DNA from: Steroidobacter sp. | Lineage (GTDB): Bacteria > Pseudomonadota > Gammaproteobacteria > Steroidobacterales > Steroidobacteraceae | Direction: 5' to 3' | Length of the DNA: 36,455 nt | Assembly (NCBI RefSeq): GCF_016790065.1 | Contig: NZ_JAEUPY010000630.1 | Location: forward strand, 1 to 36,455 | Shown: positions 1-8,760 of the stretch, piece after piece | How positions within the stretch are numbered: position 1 is the first letter of the stretch | How the letters are laid out: the number at the start of each line of letters is the position of its first letter | Notes under the pieces: generated by a model | Seen by the model: only the letters and a program-made list of their open reading frames with translations | Told to the model about the DNA's origin: nothing | Databases searched by the model: none | Position numbers and translations under genes: made by a program

Positions 1-859
1 CGATGGTCGAGCCGGTGAAGTTTTCCTGTTCGACAAAGTAATGTTTCAGATACTGCGGGTCGCAGGCGGCGAAGATGCGTTTCCAGTCGATCTTGCCGCG
101 GCCAACTTCCACGGTTTGTGCTTTTAACTCGTCCGCTGTCGTCACGGCATCTTTGCGAACGTCTTTCACGTGCAGTAACGAGATGCGATTGGCGTGCTCT
201 TTCAGATACTTCACTGGGTCGAGGCCCGCGGTGACCACCCACGCCAGGTCGAGCTCGATGGTAACGAGCTTGGGATCGGTCCATTTCAACAGCTCGTCGA
301 ACGCGATCACGCCGTTGTACGAGCGGAATTCCATGTTGTGGTTGTGATAGCCCGCTTGCAGGCCAGCCTTGTTAGCGGCCTCGCCAAGCTTGTTGAGCTG
401 CTCCGCATTCCATTGCCAATCGTCCAAGGTGATTTCCTTGGCAATGGCTTTGTATGCGGGCTTGTTCCCCGGCTGCGAAGGGAAGGCGCAGATCAAATAT
501 TTGGCGCCGACCTCGGCCGCACCGTCGACGATGGGCTGCACGCCCTTTTGCAGCTCGCTCATGCTGGAGTGAGCGGAAGGCGCAGTCAGGCCGTGGTCGG
601 CCAGAATCTTGCGCAGCTCCTTGCCGGACTTGCCATAGAAGCCGGCGGTTTCCACTTCGCGATAACCGATGGCCTGCAGTTTCTTCAGCGTGCCGAGCAG
701 ATCTTTGCCGGCCTCTTCACGCACCGTGTACAGCTGCAGGCCGATGGGTCGACCGAGCGGGCCGGTGCCAGCGCCGGCGGCGAAGCTTTTCATACCAGTC
801 ATGGCGGCCAATGCAGCCAGCGAGCTGCCCTCGAGAAAGCTGCGACGGGTGACAGTCAT
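1..859 (-). CDS. Tat-exported sugar phosphate isomerase/epimerase-like TIM barrel (3' end cut by window)
   Basis: The protein begins MTVTRRSFLEGSSLAALAA, a twin-arginine signal, so it is probably exported folded to the periplasm. The mature part opens with GLQLYTVREE, typical of xylose-isomerase-like TIM barrels (AP endonuclease 2 family). Likely metal ligands and active-site positions are visible in YHNHNMEF, TIELDLAWV, HVKD and the VEQE near the edge. The ATG at 857-859 has a good Shine-Dalgarno (AGGAGC, 5 nt away). It starts 8 bp after the Gfo/Idh/MocA gene and is the last visible gene of a three-gene minus-strand operon. Such barrels often act as epimerases, isomerases or 3-keto-sugar lyases; the exact substrate cannot be told. 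About 286 residues are visible and the C-terminus is missing. The family is clear, the reaction is inferred. Confidence 0.85.
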   Translation of the reverse strand, partial: MTVTRRSFLEGSSLAALAAMTGMKSFAAGAGTGPLGRPIGLQLYTVREEAGKDLLGTLKKLQAIGYREVETAGFYGKSGKELRKILADHGLTAPSAHSSMSELQKGVQPIVDGAAEVGAKYLICAFPSQPGNKPAYKAIAKEITLDDWQWNAEQLNKLGEAANKAGLQAGYHNHNMEFRSYNGVIAFDELLKWTDPKLVTIELDLAWVVTAGLDPVKYLKEHANRISLLHVKDVRKDAVTTADELKAQTVEVGRGKIDWKRIFAACDPQYLKHYFVEQENFTGSTI

Positions 860-867
860 GAGTGCTC

Positions 868-1998
868 CTAGTCGTTGATGGAGGTCCATTGATTGCTGGC
901 GGACGAACGCAACACGGCTTCCACGATGCTCATGGAACGAGCGCCGTCGGCGAACGTGGGCAGTCCGACATGCGATTCGCCGCGCATGGCCGCGTACGAG
1001 TCGCGTACGAATGCTTCGAAACAATCGCCCCAGCCTTGCGCATGGCCGGCGGGCAGCCAAGCGAGCCGTCTTTGTTCGGCAGAGCCCTGCGAAGGATCGC
1101 GTGTCAGCAACGTCATGCCTTCGCGCCGGCCAATCCATAACTGCTCGGGGCTTTCCAAATCGAACATGACGCTTTGTTCGGCGCCGTCGAGTTCGAACCA
1201 GAGTCGATTCTTGCGGCCCGCCGAGACCTGGCTGACGGTCAATGTCGCCAGCGTGCCGCGCTCGGTGCGCAGGATCAGGCAGGCAACGTCTTCCGTGTCC
1301 ACTGCCTTTGTTTCTTTCACTTCGCCGCTGGCTTGAAACGCTACGCGACTCGCGGAGGCGGAGCGTTGCGCGATGGGTGTGCCCAGCGTTGCGATCAACG
1401 AGTCGAAGCGATCGCCGGTGATCCATTCGAGCACGTCGCACAAATGCGAGCCGATATCAGCGAAGGCCCGCGACTTGCCGCCAGCGCTGGCGTCGACACG
1501 CCAGTTCGTATCGCCGGCCTGCATGAGCCAGTCCTGCAGATAGGAGCCTTGGATCAAATATAGCTTGCCGGTCTCAGCGCTCTGAGTTCGGGAGCGTGCC
1601 TCGCGCACCATGGGGTGATAGCGATTGATGAACGGCACGGTGCCGATCAGTCCTTTGCTCTTGGCGAGTTCGGTGAGCATGCGCGCATCTTGCAGTGAGG
1701 TGGCGAGCGGCTTTTCGCATACGACATGTTTACCCGCTTCCAGCGCCGCCTTGGCCACTTCCGCGTGCAGGGAGTTGGGTGTGCAAATGTGGATGACATC
1801 GACGTCCTTGTCGCGCGCCGCTTCGAGACCTGAGGCGAAGGCGCGCGGTACGTTCAAGGACTTGGCGGCGGCGGCAGAGCGCTCCGGGTTGGAGGCCGCG
1901 ACACCTACCACTTCGGCACCGGCCAGCCGTGCAGAACGTACATGAACCTGGCCGATGAAACCGGTTCCAATAATTGCCGCGCGAAGGGGGTTGGACAT
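868..1998 (-). CDS. Gfo/Idh/MocA family NAD(P)-dependent sugar oxidoreductase
   Basis: 376 residues. The N-terminal Rossmann fold shows the dinucleotide motif GTGFIGQVH near residue 11 and continues to the family signature HVVCEKPLA near residue 95, whose Lys is the catalytic lysine. The C-terminal alpha/beta domain has DIGSHLCDVLEWITG, with the Asp and His expected in the active site. There is no signal peptide, so it is cytoplasmic. It lies 23 bp downstream of the DUF1080 gene and 8 bp upstream of the TIM-barrel gene on the same strand, so the three are probably co-transcribed. Members of this family oxidise or reduce sugars and cyclitols, often at C3. Beside a 3-keto-disaccharide hydrolase, a role in making or reducing 3-keto-sugars is the natural inference. 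Substrate and cofactor preference cannot be read from sequence. Confidence 0.9.
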   Translation of the reverse strand: MSNPLRAAIIGTGFIGQVHVRSARLAGAEVVGVAASNPERSAAAAKSLNVPRAFASGLEAARDKDVDVIHICTPNSLHAEVAKAALEAGKHVVCEKPLATSLQDARMLTELAKSKGLIGTVPFINRYHPMVREARSRTQSAETGKLYLIQGSYLQDWLMQAGDTNWRVDASAGGKSRAFADIGSHLCDVLEWITGDRFDSLIATLGTPIAQRSASASRVAFQASGEVKETKAVDTEDVACLILRTERGTLATLTVSQVSAGRKNRLWFELDGAEQSVMFDLESPEQLWIGRREGMTLLTRDPSQGSAEQRRLAWLPAGHAQGWGDCFEAFVRDSYAAMRGESHVGLPTFADGARSMSIVEAVLRSSASNQWTSIND

Positions 1999-2021
1999 GG
2001 CGATGGGGGCTTTGAACGGGA

Positions 2022-2951
2022 TTAGGGCGTGACGGCCGGGCCCGCATATTTACACGTCGCCGGCTCAGATTTCACGTAGTACGCGCGGTAGTTGCTGGCT
2101 TTGCTGTCCATGCAGCCGGCCAGATTGAGCAACGAGACTTTGCGGAAGTCGATGGGATGGGACTCGCTCTGCAGCGAAATGTAGCCGCCTTCGATCAGTT
2201 TGCCGGTGGGTTGCGCGGCCGGATCGTGGTGGTTCACTACGCCGCCGCCGAATTGGGGCAGGGCGTATTCGAGCACCTTCTTGCCGTCGATGATGTGTGT
2301 GATTTGTCCGGCGCCGAGCACGAGCAGTTCGCCGCGTACCCATTGATCGCCATCGAAGGTCGGCGACGTGGAGTTCAGACAATGCTCAGGATACAAACTG
2401 CCGTCGATCACGATCTCGGTGCCGGGCGTACAAACATTCAGCGTCGGGCGCTGGCTGCCGTCGCTCTTGCCGCCGAGGAACTGCGCTTCGATGGAAGTCG
2501 GGAAATCCTGAGCACGCGTCATGGTGCGAGGATCCTGCGAGTGGATCATCACGCCACTGTTACGAAACGCCCAGGCACCGGGATGACCCTTGGCCTGTTC
2601 GCCGACGAAACGATATTCGACGAGCAGCCGGTAATAGCTATACGGCGTCTGATAAAACAAATGACCGAATTGGGCGCTGAACGTTTGATACTTGTCGTAA
2701 CGAACTTGCAGCAGGCCGTTGGCCACCCGGAAGGTATCGGCATAATTGTCGCCGAAGTCGTGCTGTGAAATTTTCGGCGTCCAGCCGCTGAGATCGCGAC
2801 CGTTGAACAGCTCGATCCAGTCTTCGGGCTTGGCGGTGGGAGCGGGCGGCTTCGGCGGGTCCTGCGCGAAAACGGCTGACGTGCCGAGCAGCGCGCTCGC
2901 TGCAATGAGCAAGCTGCTGACGCTGAACGAGCGTGCGATCGCTCTGTGCAT
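2022..2951 (-). CDS. Secreted DUF1080 protein, putative 3-keto-disaccharide hydrolase
   Basis: 309 residues from the ATG at 2949-2951. A longer frame runs to 3128 but would overlap the divergent hydrolase gene and bury the signal peptide. Residues 1-30 form a Sec signal peptide with likely cleavage at AVFA/QD. The body, from DWIELFNGRDLSGWTPK on, is the DUF1080 (PF06439) concanavalin-like fold, members of which cleave 3-keto-glycosides after C3 oxidation. Typical pieces include FRNSGVMIHSQDP, SIEAQFLGG and YISLQSESHPIDFRKVSL. The tail after LLNLAG is unusual: a short cysteine-bracketed module (GCMDSKASNY ... ATCKY) like the C-T-D-x-x-A-x-N-Y ... C modules at the ends of some secreted proteins. 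First gene of a minus-strand operon with the oxidoreductase and the TIM barrel. Confidence 0.85.
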   Translation of the reverse strand: MHRAIARSFSVSSLLIAASALLGTSAVFAQDPPKPPAPTAKPEDWIELFNGRDLSGWTPKISQHDFGDNYADTFRVANGLLQVRYDKYQTFSAQFGHLFYQTPYSYYRLLVEYRFVGEQAKGHPGAWAFRNSGVMIHSQDPRTMTRAQDFPTSIEAQFLGGKSDGSQRPTLNVCTPGTEIVIDGSLYPEHCLNSTSPTFDGDQWVRGELLVLGAGQITHIIDGKKVLEYALPQFGGGVVNHHDPAAQPTGKLIEGGYISLQSESHPIDFRKVSLLNLAGCMDSKASNYRAYYVKSEPATCKYAGPAVTP

Positions 2952-3068
2952 CGTAGGTCCCCCGAAGTCTTGTCCTGTGTCTTCGTCGGTTTCTATTGCG
3001 CCTGGTCGGCGCACGCTGCGACCATAGCCGGCGAGGCAGTCTAGAGCAATGGTCGGGGCAATGGCGAT

Positions 3069-3734
3069 TTGAGTAACGAAACGAAACCACCGGGCGGCGG
3101 TCAGCCGGCCCTGGTCGTGCTGGTGCATGGCTTATGGATGTCGGGATTTGAGCTGCGAGTGCTCAAACACCGGCTCGAGGCGGGCGGGCAGTTACGTGCC
3201 GTCGCTTTCTCTTATCCGTCGCTGTCCGGTTCGATGAACGATCACGTGCGCGGGCTATTGGATTTCGCACGCGAACAAGATGTGCCGGAGTTGCACTTCG
3301 TCGGTCACAGTCTGGGTGGGCTGGTCATTTTGCGAGCGCTGCAACTCACTGACGATTTGCCGCCGGGCCGGGCGGTGTTGCTCGGCACTCCTTCGCAAGG
3401 TTCCAGAGCTGCACAAGGAGTTGCGCGCATCGTGCCTTTCGGTAAAGCGCTGCTGGGTGCGGCGGTGAATGCCGAGTGCGTCGAATTCGAACCCCGCGAG
3501 TGGCGAGGTCATCGGGATGTCGGTGTGGTCGCCGGATCGATGGGGTTGGGCTTGGGGCGATTGTTCGCCGACCTGAATGCCGATCACGATGGCACAGTGC
3601 TGGTGGAAGAGACCAGACTGCCGGGCGCGAAGGATCACATCGTTTTGTCTACGTCACATACCGGGATGTTGTTCTCGGCAGAGGTGGCGGAGCAATCGGC
3701 GTGGTTCCTTCGCAGCGGCGAGTTCAAGCGCTGA
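3069..3734 (+). CDS. Alpha/beta-hydrolase fold esterase/lipase-like protein
   Basis: 221 residues from a TTG start at 3069. The first in-frame ATG lies beyond the conserved LVHGLWMSG oxyanion strand, so a non-ATG start is required; a GTG just downstream is an alternative. The nucleophile elbow GHSLGG is in the HFVGHSLGGLVIL segment near residue 80. An Asp in DLNADHDGTVLVEETRLPGAKD and the His in STSHTGML near the C-terminus could complete the triad. No signal peptide or membrane segment is evident, so it is probably cytoplasmic. It resembles small serine esterases of the PGAP1/LipA-like group; the natural substrate is unknown. It is divergent from the DUF1080 gene (117 bp between starts) and convergent with mutS, 18 bp between their ends, with no obvious terminator. 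Confidence 0.8.
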   Translation: MSNETKPPGGGQPALVVLVHGLWMSGFELRVLKHRLEAGGQLRAVAFSYPSLSGSMNDHVRGLLDFAREQDVPELHFVGHSLGGLVILRALQLTDDLPPGRAVLLGTPSQGSRAAQGVARIVPFGKALLGAAVNAECVEFEPREWRGHRDVGVVAGSMGLGLGRLFADLNADHDGTVLVEETRLPGAKDHIVLSTSHTGMLFSAEVAEQSAWFLRSGEFKR

Positions 3735-3752
3735 GCTTTCTGGCTCAGCTCC

Positions 3753-6317
3753 TCACGTGGCCAACTTCTTGAGTCTGTAAAGCGCGTCGAGCGCTTCGCG
3801 AGGCGTCATCGAGTCTGGGTCGACGCCGCGCAGCGCCGACACAGCTTGATGCTCTTCTTCCTCTTCATCCTCAGCAAAGTCCAACAGCAACTCCTGCTGC
3901 GGTTTCTCCTGCTGAGCAGCGGCGGCGGAGCGACGTTCGAGCTCGTGCAAATATTTGCGAGCAGCGTTGATGACCTTCGGCGGCACGCCGGCCAAAGCGG
4001 CAACCTGCAAACCGTAGCTCTGGTTCGCCGGGCCATCCTTCACGGTATGAAGGAAGATCAGTTTCTCTCCGTGCTCGGTCGCATCGAGATGAACGTTCGC
4101 AACGTTATCCAAATCCTGCGCGAGCGACGTGAGTTCGAAGTAGTGAGTGGCGAACAACGTAAACGCCCGCACATTGCGAGCGATGTGATTCGCACACGCC
4201 CAGGCTAACGACAAGCCGTCATACGTGCTGGTGCCTCGGCCAATCTCGTCCATCAGCACCAAACTATTGTTGGTCGCGTTGTTCAAGATGTTGGCCGCTT
4301 CCGTCATCTCGACCATGAAAGTCGAGCGACCGCCGGCCAGATCGTCCGACGCGCCGATGCGGGTGAACACGCGATCGACCGGTCCGATCTTCGCCGCCTT
4401 GGCCGGCACATAACTCCCGATGCGCGCGAGAATGACGATGAGCGCGGTCTGGCGCATGAACGTCGACTTACCGCCCATGTTCGGGCCGGTGATGACCAGC
4501 ATGCGACGATCGTTGCTCAAGCGCAGATCGTTGGGCACGAACGGTTGATCGATGAAACGTTCCACCACCGGATGACGGCCTTCGGTGATTTGCAACACCG
4601 GATCGTCGGACAGCTCGGGCTGCGCGTAACGCAAAGTCACGGCGCGTTCGGCGAGATTCGAGAGCACGTCGAGCGCGGCCAGAGCCGCGGCGGTGGATTG
4701 CAAGTCAGCGAGCCGGGCGATCAACAGATCGAGCAATTCGTCATAGATCTGTTTCTCACGCGCTAGCGCTCGATCGCGAGCGCCGAGGACTTTGTCTTCG
4801 AACTCTTTCAGCTCAGGCGTGATGTAGCGCTCGGCATTCTTCACCGTCTGACGACGGTGATAGTCGGTCGGCACTTTGTCGGCGAAGCTGCGATTGATCT
4901 CGATGTAGTAACCCTGCACGCGATTGTAGCCGAGCCGCAGGTTGGCAATGCCGCTGCGCTCACGTTCGCGGGTTTCGAGATCGACCAAGTATTGATCGCT
5001 GTGTTCGCTGATGCGTTTCAGATCGTCCAGCTCGGCGTCGTAGCCCAGCGCGATGACGCCGCCTTCGCGCAGAATCGGCGGAGGCATTTCGACGATGGCT
5101 CGCGTCAGCACATCTTGCAGATCAGGGTACGTGCCTGCTTGCGCTCCTAGCTCACGCAGCAGCGGAGAATCGATGCCAGACAACAACTGCTGCAAATCTG
5201 GCAGCCGTCCAAGCGCGTCTCGCAGCTGAGCAAGATCGCGAGGGCGCGCGCTTTTCAGCGCGACACGTGCCAGGCCGCGCTCGATATCGCCGACGTGATT
5301 GAGCACATCGTGCAGCGGTGTGTACAAGGCGCGGTCGATCAACGTCGAGATGGCCTGCAAGCGCAATTCCACCGCGCCACGATCTCGCAACGGCCGATGT
5401 AGCCAGCGACGCAGTTCGCGTCCGCCCATCGCCGTCGCGGTTTCGTCGAGCACCGCTGCGACCGTGCACTCGGGACGATCGGTGAGGCTCACATCCAATT
5501 CGAGATTGCGACGAGTTGCCGCGTCGAGCAGCACGGCCTCGGTGCGCTCTTCGGTGCGAAGGCCGCGGAGGTGAGGCAATGCGGCTTTCTGTGTGTCGCG
5601 AACGTACTGAAGCAAAGTGCCGGCGGCGCGAATCGCGTGGGAATATTCGGCGCAACCGAAACCCGACAGGTCTCGCGTGGCGAATTGCTCGCACAGCATT
5701 CGCGTGCAGGTTTCCAAATCGAAGTGCCACAGCGGTCGCTCGCGCACATGCATGGTGAGGCCGCTCGGTGCCATCGATTCCGGCACCAGCAGTTCCGCCG
5801 GACGCAAGCGCTCGATCTCGGCGGCGAGCGCTTCTTCGCCCGCGGCCTCCATCACGCTGAAACGTCCGCTCGACAGTTCCAGCCACGCAAGGCCGAAGCG
5901 CTGACCTTCGCGATACAACGCCGCGAGCAGCGTGTCTCGGCGAGCGTCGAGGAAAGCTTCGTCGGTCACCGTGCCCGGCGTGACGACGCGCACCACCGCG
6001 CGCTCCACCGGACCTTTGGATTTCGCGGGGTCGCCGATCTGTTCACAGAGCGCGACCGATTCGCCACGCCGTACCAGCCGAGCCAGGTAGGACTCGACGC
6101 TATGGTATGGCACGCCCGCCATGGGTATCGGCTGTCCGGCCGATTGCCCGCGTGCGGTGAGGGTGATATCCAACAGGCGCGCGGCCCGCTTGGCATCCTC
6201 GAAGAACAGCTCGTAGAAGTCGCCCATTCGATAGAACAGCAACTCGTTCGGGTACTGCGCTTTCAGGCGCAGGTACTGCTGCATGGACGGTGTGTGTGTT
6301 TCGAGGGCGGCGGACAT
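3753..6317 (-). CDS. mutS: DNA mismatch repair protein MutS
   Basis: 854 residues from the ATG at 6315-6317, against 853 for E. coli MutS; an extension to 6422 would overlap pncC and is not conserved-looking. MutS recognises base mismatches and small loops and recruits MutL in an ATP-dependent way. The N-terminal mismatch-binding domain has [11 protein letters not shown] with the wedge Phe34 and Glu36. Connector, lever and clamp domains follow. The C-terminal ATPase has Walker [14 protein letters not shown] near residue 610 and Walker [17 protein letters not shown]. An acidic linker precedes a C-terminal segment ending in [11 protein letters not shown], like the tetramerisation region of other MutS proteins. 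It is divergent from pncC (99 bp between starts) and convergent with the small hydrolase. All key motifs are intact. Confidence 0.98.
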   Translation of the reverse strand: MSAALETHTPSMQQYLRLKAQYPNELLFYRMGDFYELFFEDAKRAARLLDITLTARGQSAGQPIPMAGVPYHSVESYLARLVRRGESVALCEQIGDPAKSKGPVERAVVRVVTPGTVTDEAFLDARRDTLLAALYREGQRFGLAWLELSSGRFSVMEAAGEEALAAEIERLRPAELLVPESMAPSGLTMHVRERPLWHFDLETCTRMLCEQFATRDLSGFGCAEYSHAIRAAGTLLQYVRDTQKAALPHLRGLRTEERTEAVLLDAATRRNLELDVSLTDRPECTVAAVLDETATAMGGRELRRWLHRPLRDRGAVELRLQAISTLIDRALYTPLHDVLNHVGDIERGLARVALKSARPRDLAQLRDALGRLPDLQQLLSGIDSPLLRELGAQAGTYPDLQDVLTRAIVEMPPPILREGGVIALGYDAELDDLKRISEHSDQYLVDLETRERERSGIANLRLGYNRVQGYYIEINRSFADKVPTDYHRRQTVKNAERYITPELKEFEDKVLGARDRALAREKQIYDELLDLLIARLADLQSTAAALAALDVLSNLAERAVTLRYAQPELSDDPVLQITEGRHPVVERFIDQPFVPNDLRLSNDRRMLVITGPNMGGKSTFMRQTALIVILARIGSYVPAKAAKIGPVDRVFTRIGASDDLAGGRSTFMVEMTEAANILNNATNNSLVLMDEIGRGTSTYDGLSLAWACANHIARNVRAFTLFATHYFELTSLAQDLDNVANVHLDATEHGEKLIFLHTVKDGPANQSYGLQVAALAGVPPKVINAARKYLHELERRSAAAAQQEKPQQELLLDFAEDEEEEEHQAVSALRGVDPDSMTPREALDALYRLKKLAT

Positions 6318-6416
6318 CGCGACGTGAATGACTCTTGGCAGGCGGACGAAGGACGAATTGTGCCTGCGCGAATCCGGATATGCCCAGCTTGACGTTGATC
6401 CCCGGGACCCTGAAGC

Positions 6417-6932
6417 ATGCATGGCATGACTAACGATGAGGATTTGATGCGTCTGGCCACCCGCGCGGGCGCGGATTTGCTGGACGCCGAGCGGCGTTTG
6501 GTCACCGCGGAGTCGTGTACCGGCGGCTGGGTGGCCAAGCTATTGACCGATATCGCCGGCAGCTCGGCGTGGTACGACGGCGGCGTGGTGGCTTATAGCA
6601 ACGTGCTCAAGCAATCCTTGCTCGGCGTGCGGCCGTCGACGCTGGCGTCGCACGGAGCGGTCAGCGAGGCGACGGCGCGCGAGATGGCTATCGGCGCGCT
6701 GGAAACGCTCGGCGGCCACATTGCGCTGGCAGTGACCGGCATCGCGGGCCCTGCGGGCGCGCAGCCAGGCAAGCCGGTGGGCACGGTCTGGTTCGGTTGG
6801 GCCTGGAAAGAAGGCGGTGAGATCGAAACGCGCGTGGCGTTGGAGACTTTCGCCGGAGATAGAGAAGCGATCCGCCGACAGTCGGTGGCGCGAGCCCTGC
6901 GCGAGTTGGGGCAGCTACAGCGCCTGCCTTAG
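6417..6932 (+). CDS. pncC: PncC, nicotinamide-nucleotide amidohydrolase (stand-alone CinA C-terminal domain)
   Basis: 171 residues from the ATG at 6417; in-frame ATGs at 6426 and 6447 are alternatives. The protein is a stand-alone CinA C-terminal domain. Family landmarks are [21 protein letters not shown] near the N-terminus, [17 protein letters not shown], and [21 protein letters not shown]. Members hydrolyse nicotinamide mononucleotide to nicotinate mononucleotide in pyridine-nucleotide recycling, in the cytoplasm. The position directly upstream of recA matches the common cinA-recA order. Whether it is co-transcribed with recA is doubtful here, because a LexA box and an inverted repeat lie in the 168-bp gap. 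The N-terminal MoCF-like domain of full-length CinA is absent, as in most gammaproteobacterial PncC. Confidence 0.93.
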   Translation: MHGMTNDEDLMRLATRAGADLLDAERRLVTAESCTGGWVAKLLTDIAGSSAWYDGGVVAYSNVLKQSLLGVRPSTLASHGAVSEATAREMAIGALETLGGHIALAVTGIAGPAGAQPGKPVGTVWFGWAWKEGGEIETRVALETFAGDREAIRRQSVARALRELGQLQRLP

Positions 6933-6959
6933 CGCAGTTCTCCCAGGACAATTCGCCTA

Positions 6960-6987
6960 GCACAGTTCCAAGGGTGGCGAACTGTGC
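6960..6987. repeat. Perfect 9-bp inverted repeat before the recA LexA box
   Basis: GCACAGTTC (6960-6968) and GAACTGTGC (6979-6987) are perfect inverted copies with a 10-bp spacer. A near copy of the left arm, GCGCAGTTC, lies at 6932-6940, and AACTGTGCA recurs inside the LexA box. No T-run follows, so a Rho-independent terminator for pncC is unlikely; an extra operator or an RNA stem are alternatives. Confidence 0.6.
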
Positions 6988-6991
6988 ATAA

Positions 6992-7007
6992 CTGTGCAAA
7001 TATACAG
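6992..7007 (+). promoter_or_regulatory. LexA (SOS) box upstream of recA
   Basis: CTGTGCAAATATACAG is an exact CTGT-N8-ACAG match with an AT-rich centre, the LexA consensus of E. coli-type gammaproteobacteria. It lies 93 bp before the recA ATG in the only gap upstream of recA, where an SOS operator is expected. A TAGAAT hexamer at 7037-7042 could be a -10 element, but no convincing -35 was found. Confidence 0.88.
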
Positions 7008-7100
7008 ATATCCGCTGCTCTGGGCCGCCTGGTTTGTAGAATACTGCCCGCCGACAGCAGCAAACCAATTAGCCACCTGAACCAATAAGTGGGTCATCCG

Positions 7101-8106
<1,006 letters not shown>

Positions 8107-8120
<14 letters not shown>

Positions 8121-8727
8121 GACCAGCCGCTCACGCGAATTGTTCGAGGCCGCGAGCTTCCCCGCGGCCGACGACGAAACGCTGACTCCCGAACAGCTGG
8201 CTGAAAAAGCCAAGCAGCAAGACAAGGAAGTCGAGGTTGCCGCGGTGCGCCTGCTGTCGCGTCGTGAGCATTCCACCGAGGAGCTGAAGCGCAAACTGGC
8301 GGCGAGGGGCTATCCCGAGGCCAGCATCGCCGCAGTCCTCGACAAGCTGGGCAAGAAAAACTGGGTTTCGGACGAGCGCTTCGCGGCCAATTATGTCCAT
8401 CATCATGCGCGCCGCGGTCAGGGGCCGATGCGCATTCGAGCCGAGCTGCGCCAGCAGGGCATCACCGACTCGCAGATTCAGCAGAAGATCTCCGGCGGCG
8501 AACAGGATTGGAACGGGCGGGCTGCCGAGGTCCGACGTCGTAAATTCGGCGCAGAACTGCCGCGAACAGCCGCCGAACGTGCAAAGCAGGCGCGGTTCCT
8601 TCAATATCGCGGTTTTAACAGCGATCAAATCCGCGCCGCCCTGAAGTTCGATCCCGATGCCGACGACCCCGAGGTCGATGACAGAGCAGGGGACCTCGAA
8701 CCGGACAAGGACCTCGGTCCGGGCTGA
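8107..8727 (+). CDS. recX: RecX, regulator of RecA
   Basis: 206 residues from a GTG at 8107 that overlaps the end of recA by 14 bp. A later non-ATG start is possible, since the conserved RecX core begins only near residue 45 ([20 protein letters not shown]). RecX helical repeats follow: [39 protein letters not shown] and [15 protein letters not shown]. RecX binds the RecA filament and limits its extension and ATPase activity. The protein is longer than the roughly 150-170 residues usual for the family, because of a charged N-terminal stretch and a very acidic C-terminal tail rich in Asp and Glu (about residues 180-206). Gene order and overlap with recA support the call and joint SOS control. 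Confidence 0.93.
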
Positions 8728-8760
8728 AGGATTCGATCCGGACCACCCCGACGGTTTCTC

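Noticed and set aside
2952-3128. Upstream extension of the DUF1080 gene to an ATG at 3128
   Set aside because: It would overlap the divergent hydrolase gene and place the signal peptide internally.
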